Source: Bryobacterales bacterium
Lineage (GTDB): Bacteria > Acidobacteriota > Terriglobia > Bryobacterales > Bryobacteraceae
DNA length: 44,010 bases
NCBI GenBank assembly: GCA_027452065.1
Contig: DAIDHC010000175.1
Span: forward strand, 1-44,010
Direction: 5' to 3'
Below the pieces are notes generated by a model. That model saw only the letters and a program-made list of their open reading frames with translations. It did no database searches and was not told the origin of the DNA. Below are positions 8,167 through 16,668 of the stretch, piece by piece. The translations under genes and the position numbers were made by a program. How positions within the stretch are numbered: the stretch's first letter is position 1; each line of letters opens with the position of its first letter.

Positions 8167-9768
8167 CTACGGTTGGGCTTCGCCTCCACGTCCCCGTAGT
8201 TTTATCACACCGTAGCCTCCGCCGCCCGGAGTTTCGATGCGCAACACATCACCCGGGCGCGCTTCGAACCTCACCTTGGCCTCCAACTGCAGCGCCTCGC
8301 CCCCTCGCAGCAGCGTGTTCTTCCCCGGCTTGCCCGCGGCCCCGCCCTTCAGCCCGTATGGCCCACGAGCACGCCGGTCCGACAGAATCGTCACCTCGCA
8401 TGGCGCGAGAAATTCGAACTCCCGCACAATGCCGTCGCCGCCCCGTTGCTCCCCCGCCCCGCCCGAGCCCGCGCGAATCCCATACCTCCGGATGCGTGCC
8501 GGATACTGGTGCTCGAACGCCTCCACCGGCGTGTTCCAACTGTTGGTCATGTGGGTGTGCACCGCGCTCCATCCGCCGGCCCGCGCCGAGGCGCCCATGC
8601 CGCCCGCGATCGTCTCGTAGTAGGCGTAGGGCGCCCGCCTCCGCGGGTCGTACCCGCCGAAGGTCAGGTTGTTCATCGTCCCCGAGCTTGCCGCCGGTAC
8701 CGCTGCCCCTGCCGCTCCGCTCAGAGCTCCCAGCACCACGTCGGTGATTCGCTGCGAGGTCTCCACGTTGCCCGCCGCCATTGCCGCCGGCGCTTGCGCG
8801 TTCACCACCGTCCCGGCCGGCGCGATCACTTCGATCGGCCGCAGTAGCCCCGCCGTATACGGGACGTCCTCGCCGATCAAGCACCGGAACACATATGCGA
8901 CAGCCGACAGCGCTACCGCGTAGTTCGCGTTCACGCTCCCCGCCGTCTGCGCGTCCGTCCCCGTGAAATCCACCTTCGCCCGGCCGCCGCCGATGGTCAC
9001 TGCCGCCGCGATCTTCACCGGCCGCGCGGTCACGCCGTCCGAATCCAGATAGTCGGAGAACCGGTACTCCCCCGGCCGCAGCCGCCCGATCGCCGCACGC
9101 ATCATCCGCTCGCTGTAATCCTGCAGCGCCTTCACGTTTCTTTCGAGCCTCGCCGCGCCGTGCCGCGCTGCCGCCTCCCGAAGCCGCTGCTCGCCCCGCC
9201 GCAGCGACATCCACTGCGCCAGCAGATCGCCCTCGCGCTCCTCTGGAGTCCTCACGTTGGCCAGCACCAGTTCCAGCGTCGCCCGCTCGATCGTCCCCTT
9301 CCGCGCCAGCAGTATCGGCGGAATCCGGATCCCCTCCTGATAGATTTCGCGCGCCAGCGGCATCGAGCCCGGGCTCATCCCTCCGACATCCGCATGGTGC
9401 GCGCGGTTGGCCACGTAATACGCCGGCCTTCGGCTGTCCTTGAAAAACACCCCCGCCACCATCGTGATGTCCGGCAAATGCGTGCCGCCCCGGAACGGAT
9501 CGTTCAGCATCGCCACGTCGCCCGGCCCCAGCCGGAATGCGCCGATTGCCTCGGCCACCGATAGCGGCATCGCCCCCAGGTGCACCGGCATGTGGTCGCC
9601 CATCGCCACGGTCTGGCCGCGTGAATCGTACACCGCGCACGAATAGTCGCGCCGCTCTTTGATGTTCGGAGAAAATGCCGTGTTCCGGAGCACCACGCCC
9701 ATCTCCTCGGCGATCGAAGTCAGCAAATGCCGGAATAGCTCGAGCTCAATCGGATCGTGCCCCGCCAT
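8167..9768 (-). CDS. hydantoinase B/oxoprolinase family protein
   Basis: A 533-residue HyuB-type subunit, part of ATP-dependent N-methylhydantoinase, acetone carboxylase-like or 5-oxoprolinase enzymes. Family features are the N-terminal PIELELFRHLLTSIAEEMGV, LRNTAFSPNIKERRDYSCA, GDHMPVHLGAMP, LNDPFRGGTHLPD, the metal-site-like ANRAHHADVGG and the C-terminal GGGGYGV. Length is right for a stand-alone B subunit. ATG 9768 follows a purine-rich site (GAGGGAGCGGGG) in the 18-nt gap after the preceding gene. No HyuA partner is visible in the window, which is unusual because A and B normally act together. The substrate is unknown. Confidence 0.88.
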   Translation of the reverse strand: MAGHDPIELELFRHLLTSIAEEMGVVLRNTAFSPNIKERRDYSCAVYDSRGQTVAMGDHMPVHLGAMPLSVAEAIGAFRLGPGDVAMLNDPFRGGTHLPDITMVAGVFFKDSRRPAYYVANRAHHADVGGMSPGSMPLAREIYQEGIRIPPILLARKGTIERATLELVLANVRTPEEREGDLLAQWMSLRRGEQRLREAAARHGAARLERNVKALQDYSERMMRAAIGRLRPGEYRFSDYLDSDGVTARPVKIAAAVTIGGGRAKVDFTGTDAQTAGSVNANYAVALSAVAYVFRCLIGEDVPYTAGLLRPIEVIAPAGTVVNAQAPAAMAAGNVETSQRITDVVLGALSGAAGAAVPAASSGTMNNLTFGGYDPRRRAPYAYYETIAGGMGASARAGGWSAVHTHMTNSWNTPVEAFEHQYPARIRRYGIRAGSGGAGEQRGGDGIVREFEFLAPCEVTILSDRRARGPYGLKGGAAGKPGKNTLLRGGEALQLEAKVRFEARPGDVLRIETPGGGGYGVIKLRGRGGEAQP

Positions 9769-9786
9769 CCCCGCTCCCTCGCGCCC

Positions 9787-10569
9787 CTACGGCGCGCATA
9801 CGCCGGCCGCAATCTGAAATTGCGCCGCCGCCGTCCAGCCGCCGCCTTCGGCCCGCTCCACGGCGTACGCCCCCGTTGCCCCATCCGCTCTCAGCCGCCA
9901 CCCGCTGCTTTCCGGCGCTCCACCTTTCGGAAACGGCACCGTCTGGTCGCTTTCCCGGATCAGTTCCCAGCTCGAGCCCCCGGTCCGCGTCTCGAATAGC
10001 CGGTGCCGCATCCCGTCCCCCATTTTCAGCAGCAGATAGCCTTTGTCGGCGGAATCGAAGCGGAACTGGTCGATCGCCGCCTCTTGTTCGTCTTCAAACA
10101 CCGGCAGCTTCGTCCAGCTCTTCCCGCCGTCGCTCGTCCCCAAAAAAAACGGATCGCGCGGCAGCGCGTTCCCGCTCCAGCCCGCCACCCAGCCGTGTGC
10201 CATGTCCACAAACTGCACCCGGTCCAGAATCGTCAGCGGCATCCGATCCACCGGTTCCACCCACGTCCGCCCTCCGTCCATGCTCTGCAGCATCACGGAT
10301 GCCAGCGTCGCGTTTTCGGTATGAAAATCGCCCGCCGCGAAGATCTTCGCTCCCGCCGCCTCCAGCCCGTTCAACTCCAGGTACACTGGACACGGCGCGT
10401 CTTTGGAGCAGTCCAGCCCCGCCGCTTCCACGTCCTCACTGCGGCACTCAAAGGCAACGCGCATCGGCGCGCCGGTGTATTCCACCGCCGCGGCCTTCTG
10501 CCCGGCGCTCGCCTTCCCCCCGCCATCGGCCTGCGCCAGCATGAACGCGCAAATGCCCAACCAAACCAT
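9787..10569 (-). CDS. exported protein with BNR/Ycf48-like repeats
   Basis: A 260-residue protein starting with a short hydrophobic stretch (MVWLGICAFMLAQA) that looks like a signal peptide. It has repeated Asp-box-like motifs spaced as in sialidase/Ycf48 beta-propellers: SMDGGRTWVEP (~95-105), TSDGGKSWTKL (~146-156) and TRTGGSSWELI (~196-206). Four or more Cys suggest disulfides. Such propellers act as binding scaffolds, and no enzyme residues are evident. ATG 10569 has CAGAGG 5 nt upstream. It lies 18 nt before the hydantoinase-B gene, so the two probably share a transcript, but no functional link can be read from the sequence. Confidence 0.65.
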   Translation of the reverse strand: MVWLGICAFMLAQADGGGKASAGQKAAAVEYTGAPMRVAFECRSEDVEAAGLDCSKDAPCPVYLELNGLEAAGAKIFAAGDFHTENATLASVMLQSMDGGRTWVEPVDRMPLTILDRVQFVDMAHGWVAGWSGNALPRDPFFLGTSDGGKSWTKLPVFEDEQEAAIDQFRFDSADKGYLLLKMGDGMRHRLFETRTGGSSWELIRESDQTVPFPKGGAPESSGWRLRADGATGAYAVERAEGGGWTAAAQFQIAAGVCAP

Positions 10570-10638
10570 GCAGCCTCTGTGAGTGGATTGAACTGAAATC
10601 GGATTACGGGAATTACCGCGCCCGCCGCGGATGCGAAG

Positions 10639-10788
10639 CTACTTGCGCGCTCCGCGCACCGTCCCCTTCAATCGGCTCTGCCGCAGTTTCGCGCGCTTCC
10701 GCTTCGGCTTGGTAATCAGAAACGTCCCGCTGCCGACGTGCTCGGCTTTCCAGAGCCCTTCCTTGGGCGCCTTCGTAGTATCGGTCAT
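10639..10788 (-). CDS. 49-aa basic hypothetical protein
   Basis: A short gene, MTDTTKAPKEGLWKAEHVGS..., ending in a strongly basic tail (KPKRKRAKLRQSRLKG and more). GGAAAGG directly precedes ATG 10788; another in-frame ATG is at 10797. The fold looks like a short beta-rich front (GLWKAEHVGSGTFLITK) plus a Lys/Arg tail, which could bind RNA or ribosomes, but this is a guess and the family is not recognised. It is divergent from the membrane protein at 10838 and upstream of the propeller gene at 10569. Confidence 0.5.
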   Translation of the reverse strand: MTDTTKAPKEGLWKAEHVGSGTFLITKPKRKRAKLRQSRLKGTVRGARK

Positions 10789-10836
10789 CCTTTCCATTCT
10801 ATCTAATCTCGCCCGCCCCGGCCCGCTCGAAACCGG

Positions 10837-10842
10837 TATGAT
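10837..10842 (+). promoter_or_regulatory. -10-like box TATGAT before a possible leaderless start
   Basis: TATGAT overlaps the first ATG (10838) of the small membrane gene and lies 7 nt before an in-frame ATG at 10850. If it is a real -10 box, the transcript would begin at the 10850 ATG, making codon 5 the true start. No -35 box was identified. Confidence 0.25.
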
Positions 10843-11119
10843 GATCGCTATGTGCTGCCTCGTGCTGGCTGTGCTGCTCATTGGGCCTCGCCTCGGCCTC
10901 ATCCTGCTGTTCCTGTTCACGCACTTCATCAGCCGCGCTTACCATGGGCTCCTGCTGCCCATCCTCGGCTTCATCTTCCTGCCCTGGACCACGCTCTACT
11001 ACGCATGGCTCGTTAACTCGGGCCACTCCGTCGCCGGTGTCTACCTCGTCGGCCTCGTCATCGCCGTCGTGGTCGATCTTGGTGCGCACGGCGGCGGACT
11101 CCAGCGCGGGCGAGGGTAG
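10838..11119 (+). CDS. small multi-pass membrane protein, unknown function
   Basis: A protein of up to 93 residues with three predicted hydrophobic segments: about 3-20 (IAMCCLVLAVLLIGP), 23-55 (LILLFLFTHF, then GLLLPILGFIFLPW) and 65-85 (VAGVYLVGLVIAVVVDLG). The ATG at 10838 has no clear ribosome site; in-frame ATGs at 10841 and 10850 are alternatives, the last fitting the TATGAT box. A longer frame from 10631 is rejected because it would run antisense through the 49-aa basic gene. The next gene starts 15 nt after its stop. Family not recognised. Confidence 0.6.
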   Translation: MMIAMCCLVLAVLLIGPRLGLILLFLFTHFISRAYHGLLLPILGFIFLPWTTLYYAWLVNSGHSVAGVYLVGLVIAVVVDLGAHGGGLQRGRG

Positions 11120-11134
11120 GGAAGCGGCCGTTCT

Positions 11135-11620
11135 GTGAATCCCGTCCCGCCCGCTCCCGCGCCCCGTCGTGCCGCCCTCTGGCTGCTTGCTGCTGCCACC
11201 GTCCTCATCGTCACCGTCGTCCTTGTCCGCCTGACGCAAACCGCCCGCCCCGCCTTCCAAAACACTCCCCCCAAGGCTGCCCACACCCCCGGCGTTCCGT
11301 CCTGGATTCCCCTCTACCCCGGCGCCGCTCCCACCCTCGACGTCTCTAACGACTTCCCCACCCGCTCCACCGGCAGCCTCCATTACCTCGCCGCCGCCCC
11401 TGCCGCCACCGTCGCTGCTTTTTATCTCGACGCTCTCCCCAAGGCCGGTCTCCGCCTCACCGGTGACGTCAACGGCCAGGTCAACGACACTCCCGGCCGC
11501 ATACTCACCGCCGAAAGCCCCGGCTCAGCCCGCTCCCTCACCGTCACCCTCGCGCCCGGACCCAACGGCGTCCTGGTCAACATCTCCTTCATTGTCCGGA
11601 AACAGCCCGCCTCCGCCTGA
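11135..11620 (+). CDS. membrane-anchored hypothetical protein
   Basis: A 161-residue protein with a short Pro/Arg-rich cytoplasmic start, one N-terminal membrane helix (about 13-31, ALWLLAAATVLIVTVVLV) and a periplasmic domain. The domain contains PSWIPLYPGAAP, SLHYLAAAPAATVAAFYLDALPKAGLR and a beta-rich end. The segment with AAFYLDALPKAGLR resembles helices seen in several uncharacterised exported proteins, but no named family is claimed. The start is GTG 11135 with AGGGAAG upstream. The last 32 nt overlap the convergent permease gene. Confidence 0.6.
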   Translation: MNPVPPAPAPRRAALWLLAAATVLIVTVVLVRLTQTARPAFQNTPPKAAHTPGVPSWIPLYPGAAPTLDVSNDFPTRSTGSLHYLAAAPAATVAAFYLDALPKAGLRLTGDVNGQVNDTPGRILTAESPGSARSLTVTLAPGPNGVLVNISFIVRKQPASA

Positions 11621-12998
11621 CAAAATATACCGGTATTCCCAGCAGCACGATGATCAGGCCCGGCCAGGTATAGTTCGGCTTGTAGATCAACAGCAGCACT
11701 TCGATCAACGTCCCCGCGCCCACGTACAACGCCGGCAGCACGGGATACCCCAGCGCCTTGTACGGCCGCTCCATCTCCGGTCTCTTCAGCCGCAGCACAT
11801 ACAACCCCACGATCGTCATGACGTAAAACAGCAGCACCGCGAAGATCACGTAGTCCAGAAGATCCCCGTACCGCCCCGACAACGTCAGTAAGCACGCCCA
11901 GGCGCACTGCATCACCAGCGACGCGGTCGGGGTGTGCCGCACCGGGTCCAGCTTCGCCGCGCGATCGAAAAACAGCCCGTCCAGAGCCATCGCGTAATAC
12001 ACCCGCGCCCCCATCAGCACCAGCCCGTTCACACATCCGCTCGTGGACAGGATGATCGTCAGCGCCATCAGTTTCACCGCCACCGGCCCCAGAATTCCCG
12101 CCGCCACCGCAGTCGCCACCCGGTCCTCCGGCGCCGTCTGAATCCCCGCGATCGGCAACGCCCACAAATACACGACGTTGATCGTCAGGTACAGCGTCAT
12201 CACGATTCCCACCCCCATCACCAGCGACAGCGGCAGGTTCTTCCGCGGGTTTCTCACTTCGCCCGCCGTGAACGTGATGTTGTTCCAGGCGTCGGCCGAG
12301 AACAACGACCCCACCATCGCCACGCCCAGCAGCCGCACCGTCGTCCAGTCCCAGCCCGCGCCTCCCCAGAACACGTGCCACGAGCCGAAATTCGCCGCCA
12401 TCGCCTGCGCGTTCCGCCCGAACAGCAGCCCCGCCGCAATCAGCCCCAGCACTCCGGTCAGCTTCGCCGCCGTGAAAATGTTCTGCGCCATCGCTCCTGT
12501 CCTGACGCCGCGTGTGTTCACCCACGTCAGCCCCACCAGCAGCCCGATCGCCACCACCTGCTGCGTGTTCAACCCCATCCGCCCGCTGCCGATCAGATAA
12601 TGATCCGCCGCCACCCACGGCACGAATACTCCCAGAAACTTCGCAAACGCCACCGCCACCGCCGCGATCGTCCCCGTCTGAATCACCAGAAACAGCGTCC
12701 AGCCGTACAGAAATCCGCTCAGCGGCCCGAACGCCTCCCGCAGATATACGTACTGCCCGCCGGCATGCGGCATTGCCGCCGCCATCTCGCCGTAGCTCAG
12801 CGCCGCCGCCATTGTGATCAGCGCCGTCGTCGCCCACACCAGCAGCAGCATTCCCGGCGACTTCACCTGCCGCGCGATGTCGGCCGACACGATGAAGATC
12901 CCCGACCCGATCATCGTCCCCACCACCAGAGTGGTCGAGTCGAACAGGCCGAGGCCCTTCACCAGTCCCGTCTTCACGCTCTCAGTAGCTGCACCCAT
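11589..12998 (-). CDS. APC family amino acid permease
   Basis: A 469-residue inner-membrane transporter with about 12 hydrophobic segments. The N-terminal GLFDSTTLVVGTMIGSGIFI (17-36) is the TM1 consensus of the amino acid-polyamine-organocation superfamily, where GSGIF forms the unwound substrate-binding turn. ALSYGEMAAAMPHAGGQYVYLREAFG (66-91) is the TM2-TM3 signature, and SADAWNNITFTAGEVRNPRKNLP (about 222-244) matches TM6 of LAT-like members. The substrate is probably an amino acid. ATG 12998 lies inside the end of thiE (25-nt overlap), so it is the last gene of a probable operon. Whether it has any link to thiamine is unknown. Confidence 0.9.
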   Translation of the reverse strand: MGAATESVKTGLVKGLGLFDSTTLVVGTMIGSGIFIVSADIARQVKSPGMLLLVWATTALITMAAALSYGEMAAAMPHAGGQYVYLREAFGPLSGFLYGWTLFLVIQTGTIAAVAVAFAKFLGVFVPWVAADHYLIGSGRMGLNTQQVVAIGLLVGLTWVNTRGVRTGAMAQNIFTAAKLTGVLGLIAAGLLFGRNAQAMAANFGSWHVFWGGAGWDWTTVRLLGVAMVGSLFSADAWNNITFTAGEVRNPRKNLPLSLVMGVGIVMTLYLTINVVYLWALPIAGIQTAPEDRVATAVAAGILGPVAVKLMALTIILSTSGCVNGLVLMGARVYYAMALDGLFFDRAAKLDPVRHTPTASLVMQCAWACLLTLSGRYGDLLDYVIFAVLLFYVMTIVGLYVLRLKRPEMERPYKALGYPVLPALYVGAGTLIEVLLLIYKPNYTWPGLIIVLLGIPVYFVRRRRAVSGQ

Positions 12999-13609
12999 TC
13001 TTCCGTCCTTGCCCGAAGAGTGTATTTCGTCAGCTCCTCCGGCAGCAGGTCCGCGATCACTGCCACCGCGTCCGCCCCGGCTTCGATTACCGCCCTCGCG
13101 TTCTCCCGCCGGATCCCGCCGATTGCCACCACCGCCCTCCGGCTCAGCGGCTGCAGCCGCGCCAGCCCCTCCAGCCCCACCACCGGATCAGGATCGGCTT
13201 TGGTCGCCGTCCCGTAGATCGGCCCCAGCGCCACGTAATCCACCGGTTCTTCCGCCGCCGCCCGCATCTGCCCCTCGTTGTGCGTCGACAGCCCGATCGT
13301 CCGCCCTTCGCCCAACAGCTTCCGCACTGCCTTCGCCGGCAAGTCGTCCTGCCCCACGTGCAGCCCCGATCCCACCATTAAGGCCACGTCCGCGCGGTCG
13401 TTCATCATCATCAACGCCCCGGCACGATGGCAAAGCTCCGCCACCCTGTCGGCCGCCGCCAGCGTCTCCCGCCGGAACAGCCCTTTATGCCGGATCTGCA
13501 GAATGCGCGCTCCCCCCTCGAGCACCGCTTCCGCCGCCTGTTCCACCCCCAGCCCGCGCCGCTCCAGCAAAATCGTGTCCAGAAGCGGATAAAAGGCCGG
13601 AAGTTTCAA
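12974..13609 (-). CDS. thiE: thiamine-phosphate synthase
   Basis: A 211-residue TIM-barrel enzyme that joins the thiazole and pyrimidine halves to give thiamine phosphate. Family motifs are KLPAFYPLLD at the start, GGARILQIRHKG (39-50), MMNDRADVALMVGSGLHVGQDDLP (about 77-100), VDYVALGPIYGTATK (about 135-149) and VAIGGI near 175. In the first motif QIRHK replaces the more usual QLRDK. No ATG fits; TTG 13609 gives the expected N-terminus and length, with GGAG about 13 nt upstream. No other thi gene is present here. It lies between the peroxiredoxin and the overlapping permease. Confidence 0.88.
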   Translation of the reverse strand: MKLPAFYPLLDTILLERRGLGVEQAAEAVLEGGARILQIRHKGLFRRETLAAADRVAELCHRAGALMMMNDRADVALMVGSGLHVGQDDLPAKAVRKLLGEGRTIGLSTHNEGQMRAAAEEPVDYVALGPIYGTATKADPDPVVGLEGLARLQPLSRRAVVAIGGIRRENARAVIEAGADAVAVIADLLPEELTKYTLRARTEEWVQLLRA

Positions 13610-13650
13610 TCTGTTTATGATACTCCTAACGTCCGCCCGCGCCGCCGCCG

Positions 13651-14094
13651 TTACTCCGCCGCCGCCAGAACCTCTTCCGGCGCCGGCTTGCCCCGCCGTG
13701 CAAACCGGATCTTCCCGCTCTTGCCGATCAGATACACCGTCCGCTTCACGATCGGCCCATTGGCCCGGTACAGGCCCGTCACCTTCCGTCCGCGGTCCAC
13801 CAGCAGCGGGAAGGGCAGCGCCCGGTTGGTCCGGAACGCGGCGTGGCTCTGCGGGCTCTGCGGATTCACACCGAACACCGACGTCTCCCGCGCCTGCGCC
13901 TCCGCCCATCGGTCGCGGAACTCGCACAACTGTTGCCGGCAGACCATGGTATCGTCGCCCGGATAGAACACCAGCACCACGTTGCGCCCACGCAGATCAC
14001 TCAATTTGACCAACTGCCCCCGCTCGTCGGCCAGCTCGAAATCCGGCGCTTCCGTCCCCACCTCCAGCGGCTCGGAAAACAGCCAGGAGAGCAT
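13651..14094 (-). CDS. peroxiredoxin (Bcp/AhpC-TSA type)
   Basis: A 147-residue thiol peroxidase that reduces peroxides. Residues 12-30 (VGTEAPDFELADERGQLVK) and 39-50 (VVLVFYPGDDTM) are the thioredoxin-fold start of the AhpC/TSA family. The active-site region reads TMVCRQQLCEFRD with C52 as the likely peroxidatic Cys and C57 as a possible resolving Cys, the spacing used by Bcp enzymes. The C-terminal part contains ALPFPLLVD, TVYLIGKSGKIRF and GKPAPEEVL. ATG 14094 follows GGCGGG and lies 5 nt after the UPF0173 stop, so it is part of the same operon. The longer frame to 14778 only shadows that gene. Confidence 0.88.
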   Translation of the reverse strand: MLSWLFSEPLEVGTEAPDFELADERGQLVKLSDLRGRNVVLVFYPGDDTMVCRQQLCEFRDRWAEAQARETSVFGVNPQSPQSHAAFRTNRALPFPLLVDRGRKVTGLYRANGPIVKRTVYLIGKSGKIRFARRGKPAPEEVLAAAE

Positions 14095-14099
14095 CCCGC

Positions 14100-14792
14100 C
14101 TACCACGCAGCCGGCACGCCCGGCGCCAGCTCCCGCACCGCAATCTCCGTCCCGCTCAGCTTCGCGGCCAGTGCCGCCGGCGTCCCGGTCAGCGGCGGAA
14201 AAGTGCCGAAGTGCATCGGAACCACCGTCCGCACGCCTAGCATTTTGGCCGCCAGCGCCGCTTCCCGCGGCCCCATCGTGAACAGATCCCCGATCGGCAG
14301 CACAGCCAGCTCCGGCGCATACAGTTCCCGGATCAGCGCCATGTCGGAAAACACGTTCGTGTCCCCGGCGAAGTACATCTTCCGCCCGTCCGGCAGCCCG
14401 ATCACATACCCCGACGCCTCGCCCCCGTAAATGATCTTGCCCTCGTCCAAAATCCCGCAACTGTGCACCGCGTGAGTCATCGTCACGCTCACCGCTCCCG
14501 CCTGCTGCGTCCCGCCCTTGTTCATCGGGCTGCAGTTCTTCACGCCCTTCGACTCCAGCCACGCTCCGCTTTCGTAGATCGCGATGACCTTCGATCCGTA
14601 TTCTCCCGCCAGCGGCGCCACGCTGTGGATGTGGTCGAAATGTCCGTGCGTCACCAGGATCGTGTCCACCCGCGAGAACGTATGCCCCTGCGGGTACTTC
14701 GGATTCTCCAGCCACGGGTCGAACACCACCACCTCGCCGGACTCGAGCGTCATCGCCATCGACCCGTGTCCCAGCCACGTCAACTCAATCAT
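14100..14792 (-). CDS. UPF0173-type metal-dependent hydrolase (beta-lactamase fold)
   Basis: A 230-residue cytoplasmic protein of the metallo-beta-lactamase superfamily. The N-terminal MIELTWLGHGSMAMTLESG and FDPWLENP (24-31), the metal motif THGHFDH (48-54), H107/H110 in MTHAVHS, YFAGDTNVFSDM (140-151) and the C-terminal VVPMHFGTFPPLTG (190-203) match the UPF0173/UlaG-like group. The real substrate of this group is generally not known. ATG 14792 overlaps the GH3 stop by 4 nt and has GGGAGGA about 8 nt upstream, a strong ribosome site. Confidence 0.88.
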   Translation of the reverse strand: MIELTWLGHGSMAMTLESGEVVVFDPWLENPKYPQGHTFSRVDTILVTHGHFDHIHSVAPLAGEYGSKVIAIYESGAWLESKGVKNCSPMNKGGTQQAGAVSVTMTHAVHSCGILDEGKIIYGGEASGYVIGLPDGRKMYFAGDTNVFSDMALIRELYAPELAVLPIGDLFTMGPREAALAAKMLGVRTVVPMHFGTFPPLTGTPAALAAKLSGTEIAVRELAPGVPAAW

Positions 14793-16630
14793 CGTCCCGA
14801 TCCTCCCGCCGTTGTTGATGCCGTCCGCGTCGCCGCCAGCGTAATTCCATCCCCCAATTTCGCCACCTCCGGAATCGTCACCGGCAATTTGCCCGCGATA
14901 TCGATCTGTCCGTACAGCCCACGCGCCACCGCCGTCTCCGAGCTCGCCACCGTGCTGTAGGCCGCAACGTAAGCTGCCGCCTTCGGAAAATTTCGCGCCA
15001 GGTACGGATTGCCCAGCGACACCAGCACCACCGGCGCCGTCGCCGACGTCAACAGCTCCATCAAAGCCGGAAATGCCCCCGCCAGCACCGTGTTCCCCCG
15101 GTATTCGGCCACCGTTACGTACGCCGCCACCACGTTCACGTTGCAATCGGCCACCGCCGCGGCCGCCTGCGTCATGTCTCCGGCCGACATCCCCGGGTCC
15201 AGCAGTTGCGTCTTCAACTGCGGATCGAAGCTCCGGAACTCGTCGATTAGATGCTGTCCCTGCTGTCCCCGCCGGCTCTCCGCCAGCACCGTCAGGCATG
15301 CCCCCGAGCCTGCCTTCAGCGGCACCAGGTGCCCGTTGTCTTTAACCAGCGTCAACGCCCGGTCCGCCACTTCTTGCGCCCGCTCATTGTCCTCCGGTGA
15401 GTTGAACACATCGGCGATCCGGTCCAGCTCCACCGTCTTCTTCCGGCTCAATCCCACTCGCGCCTTCGCCGCCAGCACCTTGATCACGCTCTCGTCCAGC
15501 CGCTGCCGGCTGATCCGCCCCTGTTTCACCGCGTTCACCACGCCCCGGATCGCCTCCTCCGCGTTCTCCGGCATCAGCAGCACGTCCGCCCCTGCCTCCA
15601 TCGCCCGCACCGCCGCTTCCCGCGCGTTGTACAGCTTTGTCACTCCCTGCATGTCGAGCGCATCGGTCACCACAAGCCCCTCGAACTTCAATTCCTCTCG
15701 CAGCAGCCCCGTGAGCACGGCCCGTGACACCGTTGCCGGTATCGTCTGCGTCTCCACCGCCGGCACCGCCATGTGCGCGGTCATCACCGCGTCCACTCCC
15801 GCGGCCACCGCCGCGCGGAACGGCGGCAGGTCGATCGCCTCCAACTGCTCCCGCGTTTCCCCGTTCCGCGCCAGCCCCATGTGGCTGTCTTCCGACGTGT
15901 TCCCGTGCCCCGGAAAATGTTTTGCCGTCGTCAACACATACGTCCCCGCCTCTGAGTGCGCGCCCGCGATGTAGGCGCTCACAAATCGCCCCACCTCCGC
16001 CGGATCTTCTCCGTAGGAGCGAATGTTGATGATCGGATTGTCCGGATTGCTGTTCACGTCCGCGTCCGGCGCAAACACCCATTGCACCCCCAGTGCCCGC
16101 GCCTCCCGTGCAGTCGCCGCCCCTTCCGCCTTCGCTCCCGCCACGTCCCCGGCCGCCGCGAACGCCATGTTGTGCGGCCACGGCGTCGCCGCCTTTACCC
16201 GCATCGCCGCCCCGTGTTCGAAGTCCGCGGCCACCAGCAACGGCACCTTCGCCTGCTTCTGCATCCGGTTCAGAAACGCCGCCATCGCGTACGGCTCGGC
16301 GTTGTCCACCGTCCCGTGGATCACGTGCCCCAGCACGATGAGTCCCCCTACATGTACGTCCCGCACCAGGTGCTGGTATTTGCGATAGGTCGCCGACCGG
16401 ACGTTCACTGCCTCGCCGTAGCAAGGGCTGATCACCAGTTGCGCCACCTTGTCGTGTAGCGTCAGCGTTCGCATCCAGCGCTGCACCGCCGCGCGCTGCG
16501 CCGCCGGCAGTCTCGCCAGCGGCCCGCGCCGCGCCGCCGCCGCGCCCTGGTGTGCCGTCTCTCGGGAAGGGACCGCCGCCCAGGCCACGCACAATAGCCC
16601 TGCGGCCAGCCATGAAAATCCGCGCATCAC
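14789..16630 (-). CDS. exported glycoside hydrolase family 3 (beta-N-acetylhexosaminidase-like)
   Basis: A 613-residue protein with a signal peptide (MMRGFSWLAAGLLCVAWAAV), so it acts in the periplasm or at the surface. The GH3 barrel contains LLVAADFEHG (131-140), FAPDADVNSNPDNPIINIRS (186-205), the NagZ-type catalytic loop KHFPGHGNTSEDSHMGL (237-253) and the nucleophile motif VVTDALDM with D323. A C-terminal Rossmann-like domain (about 430-600) follows, so it is longer than cytoplasmic NagZ and resembles exported two-domain GH3 N-acetylglucosaminidases. A peptidoglycan-derived or chitin-derived sugar is the likely target. ATG 16630 or 16627 may be used. It lies 38 nt after the response regulator gene and overlaps UPF0173. 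Confidence 0.87.
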   Translation of the reverse strand: MMRGFSWLAAGLLCVAWAAVPSRETAHQGAAAARRGPLARLPAAQRAAVQRWMRTLTLHDKVAQLVISPCYGEAVNVRSATYRKYQHLVRDVHVGGLIVLGHVIHGTVDNAEPYAMAAFLNRMQKQAKVPLLVAADFEHGAAMRVKAATPWPHNMAFAAAGDVAGAKAEGAATAREARALGVQWVFAPDADVNSNPDNPIINIRSYGEDPAEVGRFVSAYIAGAHSEAGTYVLTTAKHFPGHGNTSEDSHMGLARNGETREQLEAIDLPPFRAAVAAGVDAVMTAHMAVPAVETQTIPATVSRAVLTGLLREELKFEGLVVTDALDMQGVTKLYNAREAAVRAMEAGADVLLMPENAEEAIRGVVNAVKQGRISRQRLDESVIKVLAAKARVGLSRKKTVELDRIADVFNSPEDNERAQEVADRALTLVKDNGHLVPLKAGSGACLTVLAESRRGQQGQHLIDEFRSFDPQLKTQLLDPGMSAGDMTQAAAAVADCNVNVVAAYVTVAEYRGNTVLAGAFPALMELLTSATAPVVLVSLGNPYLARNFPKAAAYVAAYSTVASSETAVARGLYGQIDIAGKLPVTIPEVAKLGDGITLAATRTASTTAGGSGR

Positions 16631-16668
16631 CTACCACTATACCGGCGATCCGCCGGTTCCCCGCGCTT

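Noticed and set aside
7137-8747. 536-codon + strand frame
   Set aside because: It is Arg/Pro/His-rich shadow translation opposite the SIS and HyuB genes, both of which have clear family motifs.
13610-13927. ThiE extended to an upstream ATG
   Set aside because: The extension is Gly/Ala/Arg shadow sequence opposite the peroxiredoxin gene; TTG 13609 gives the normal ThiE start and length.
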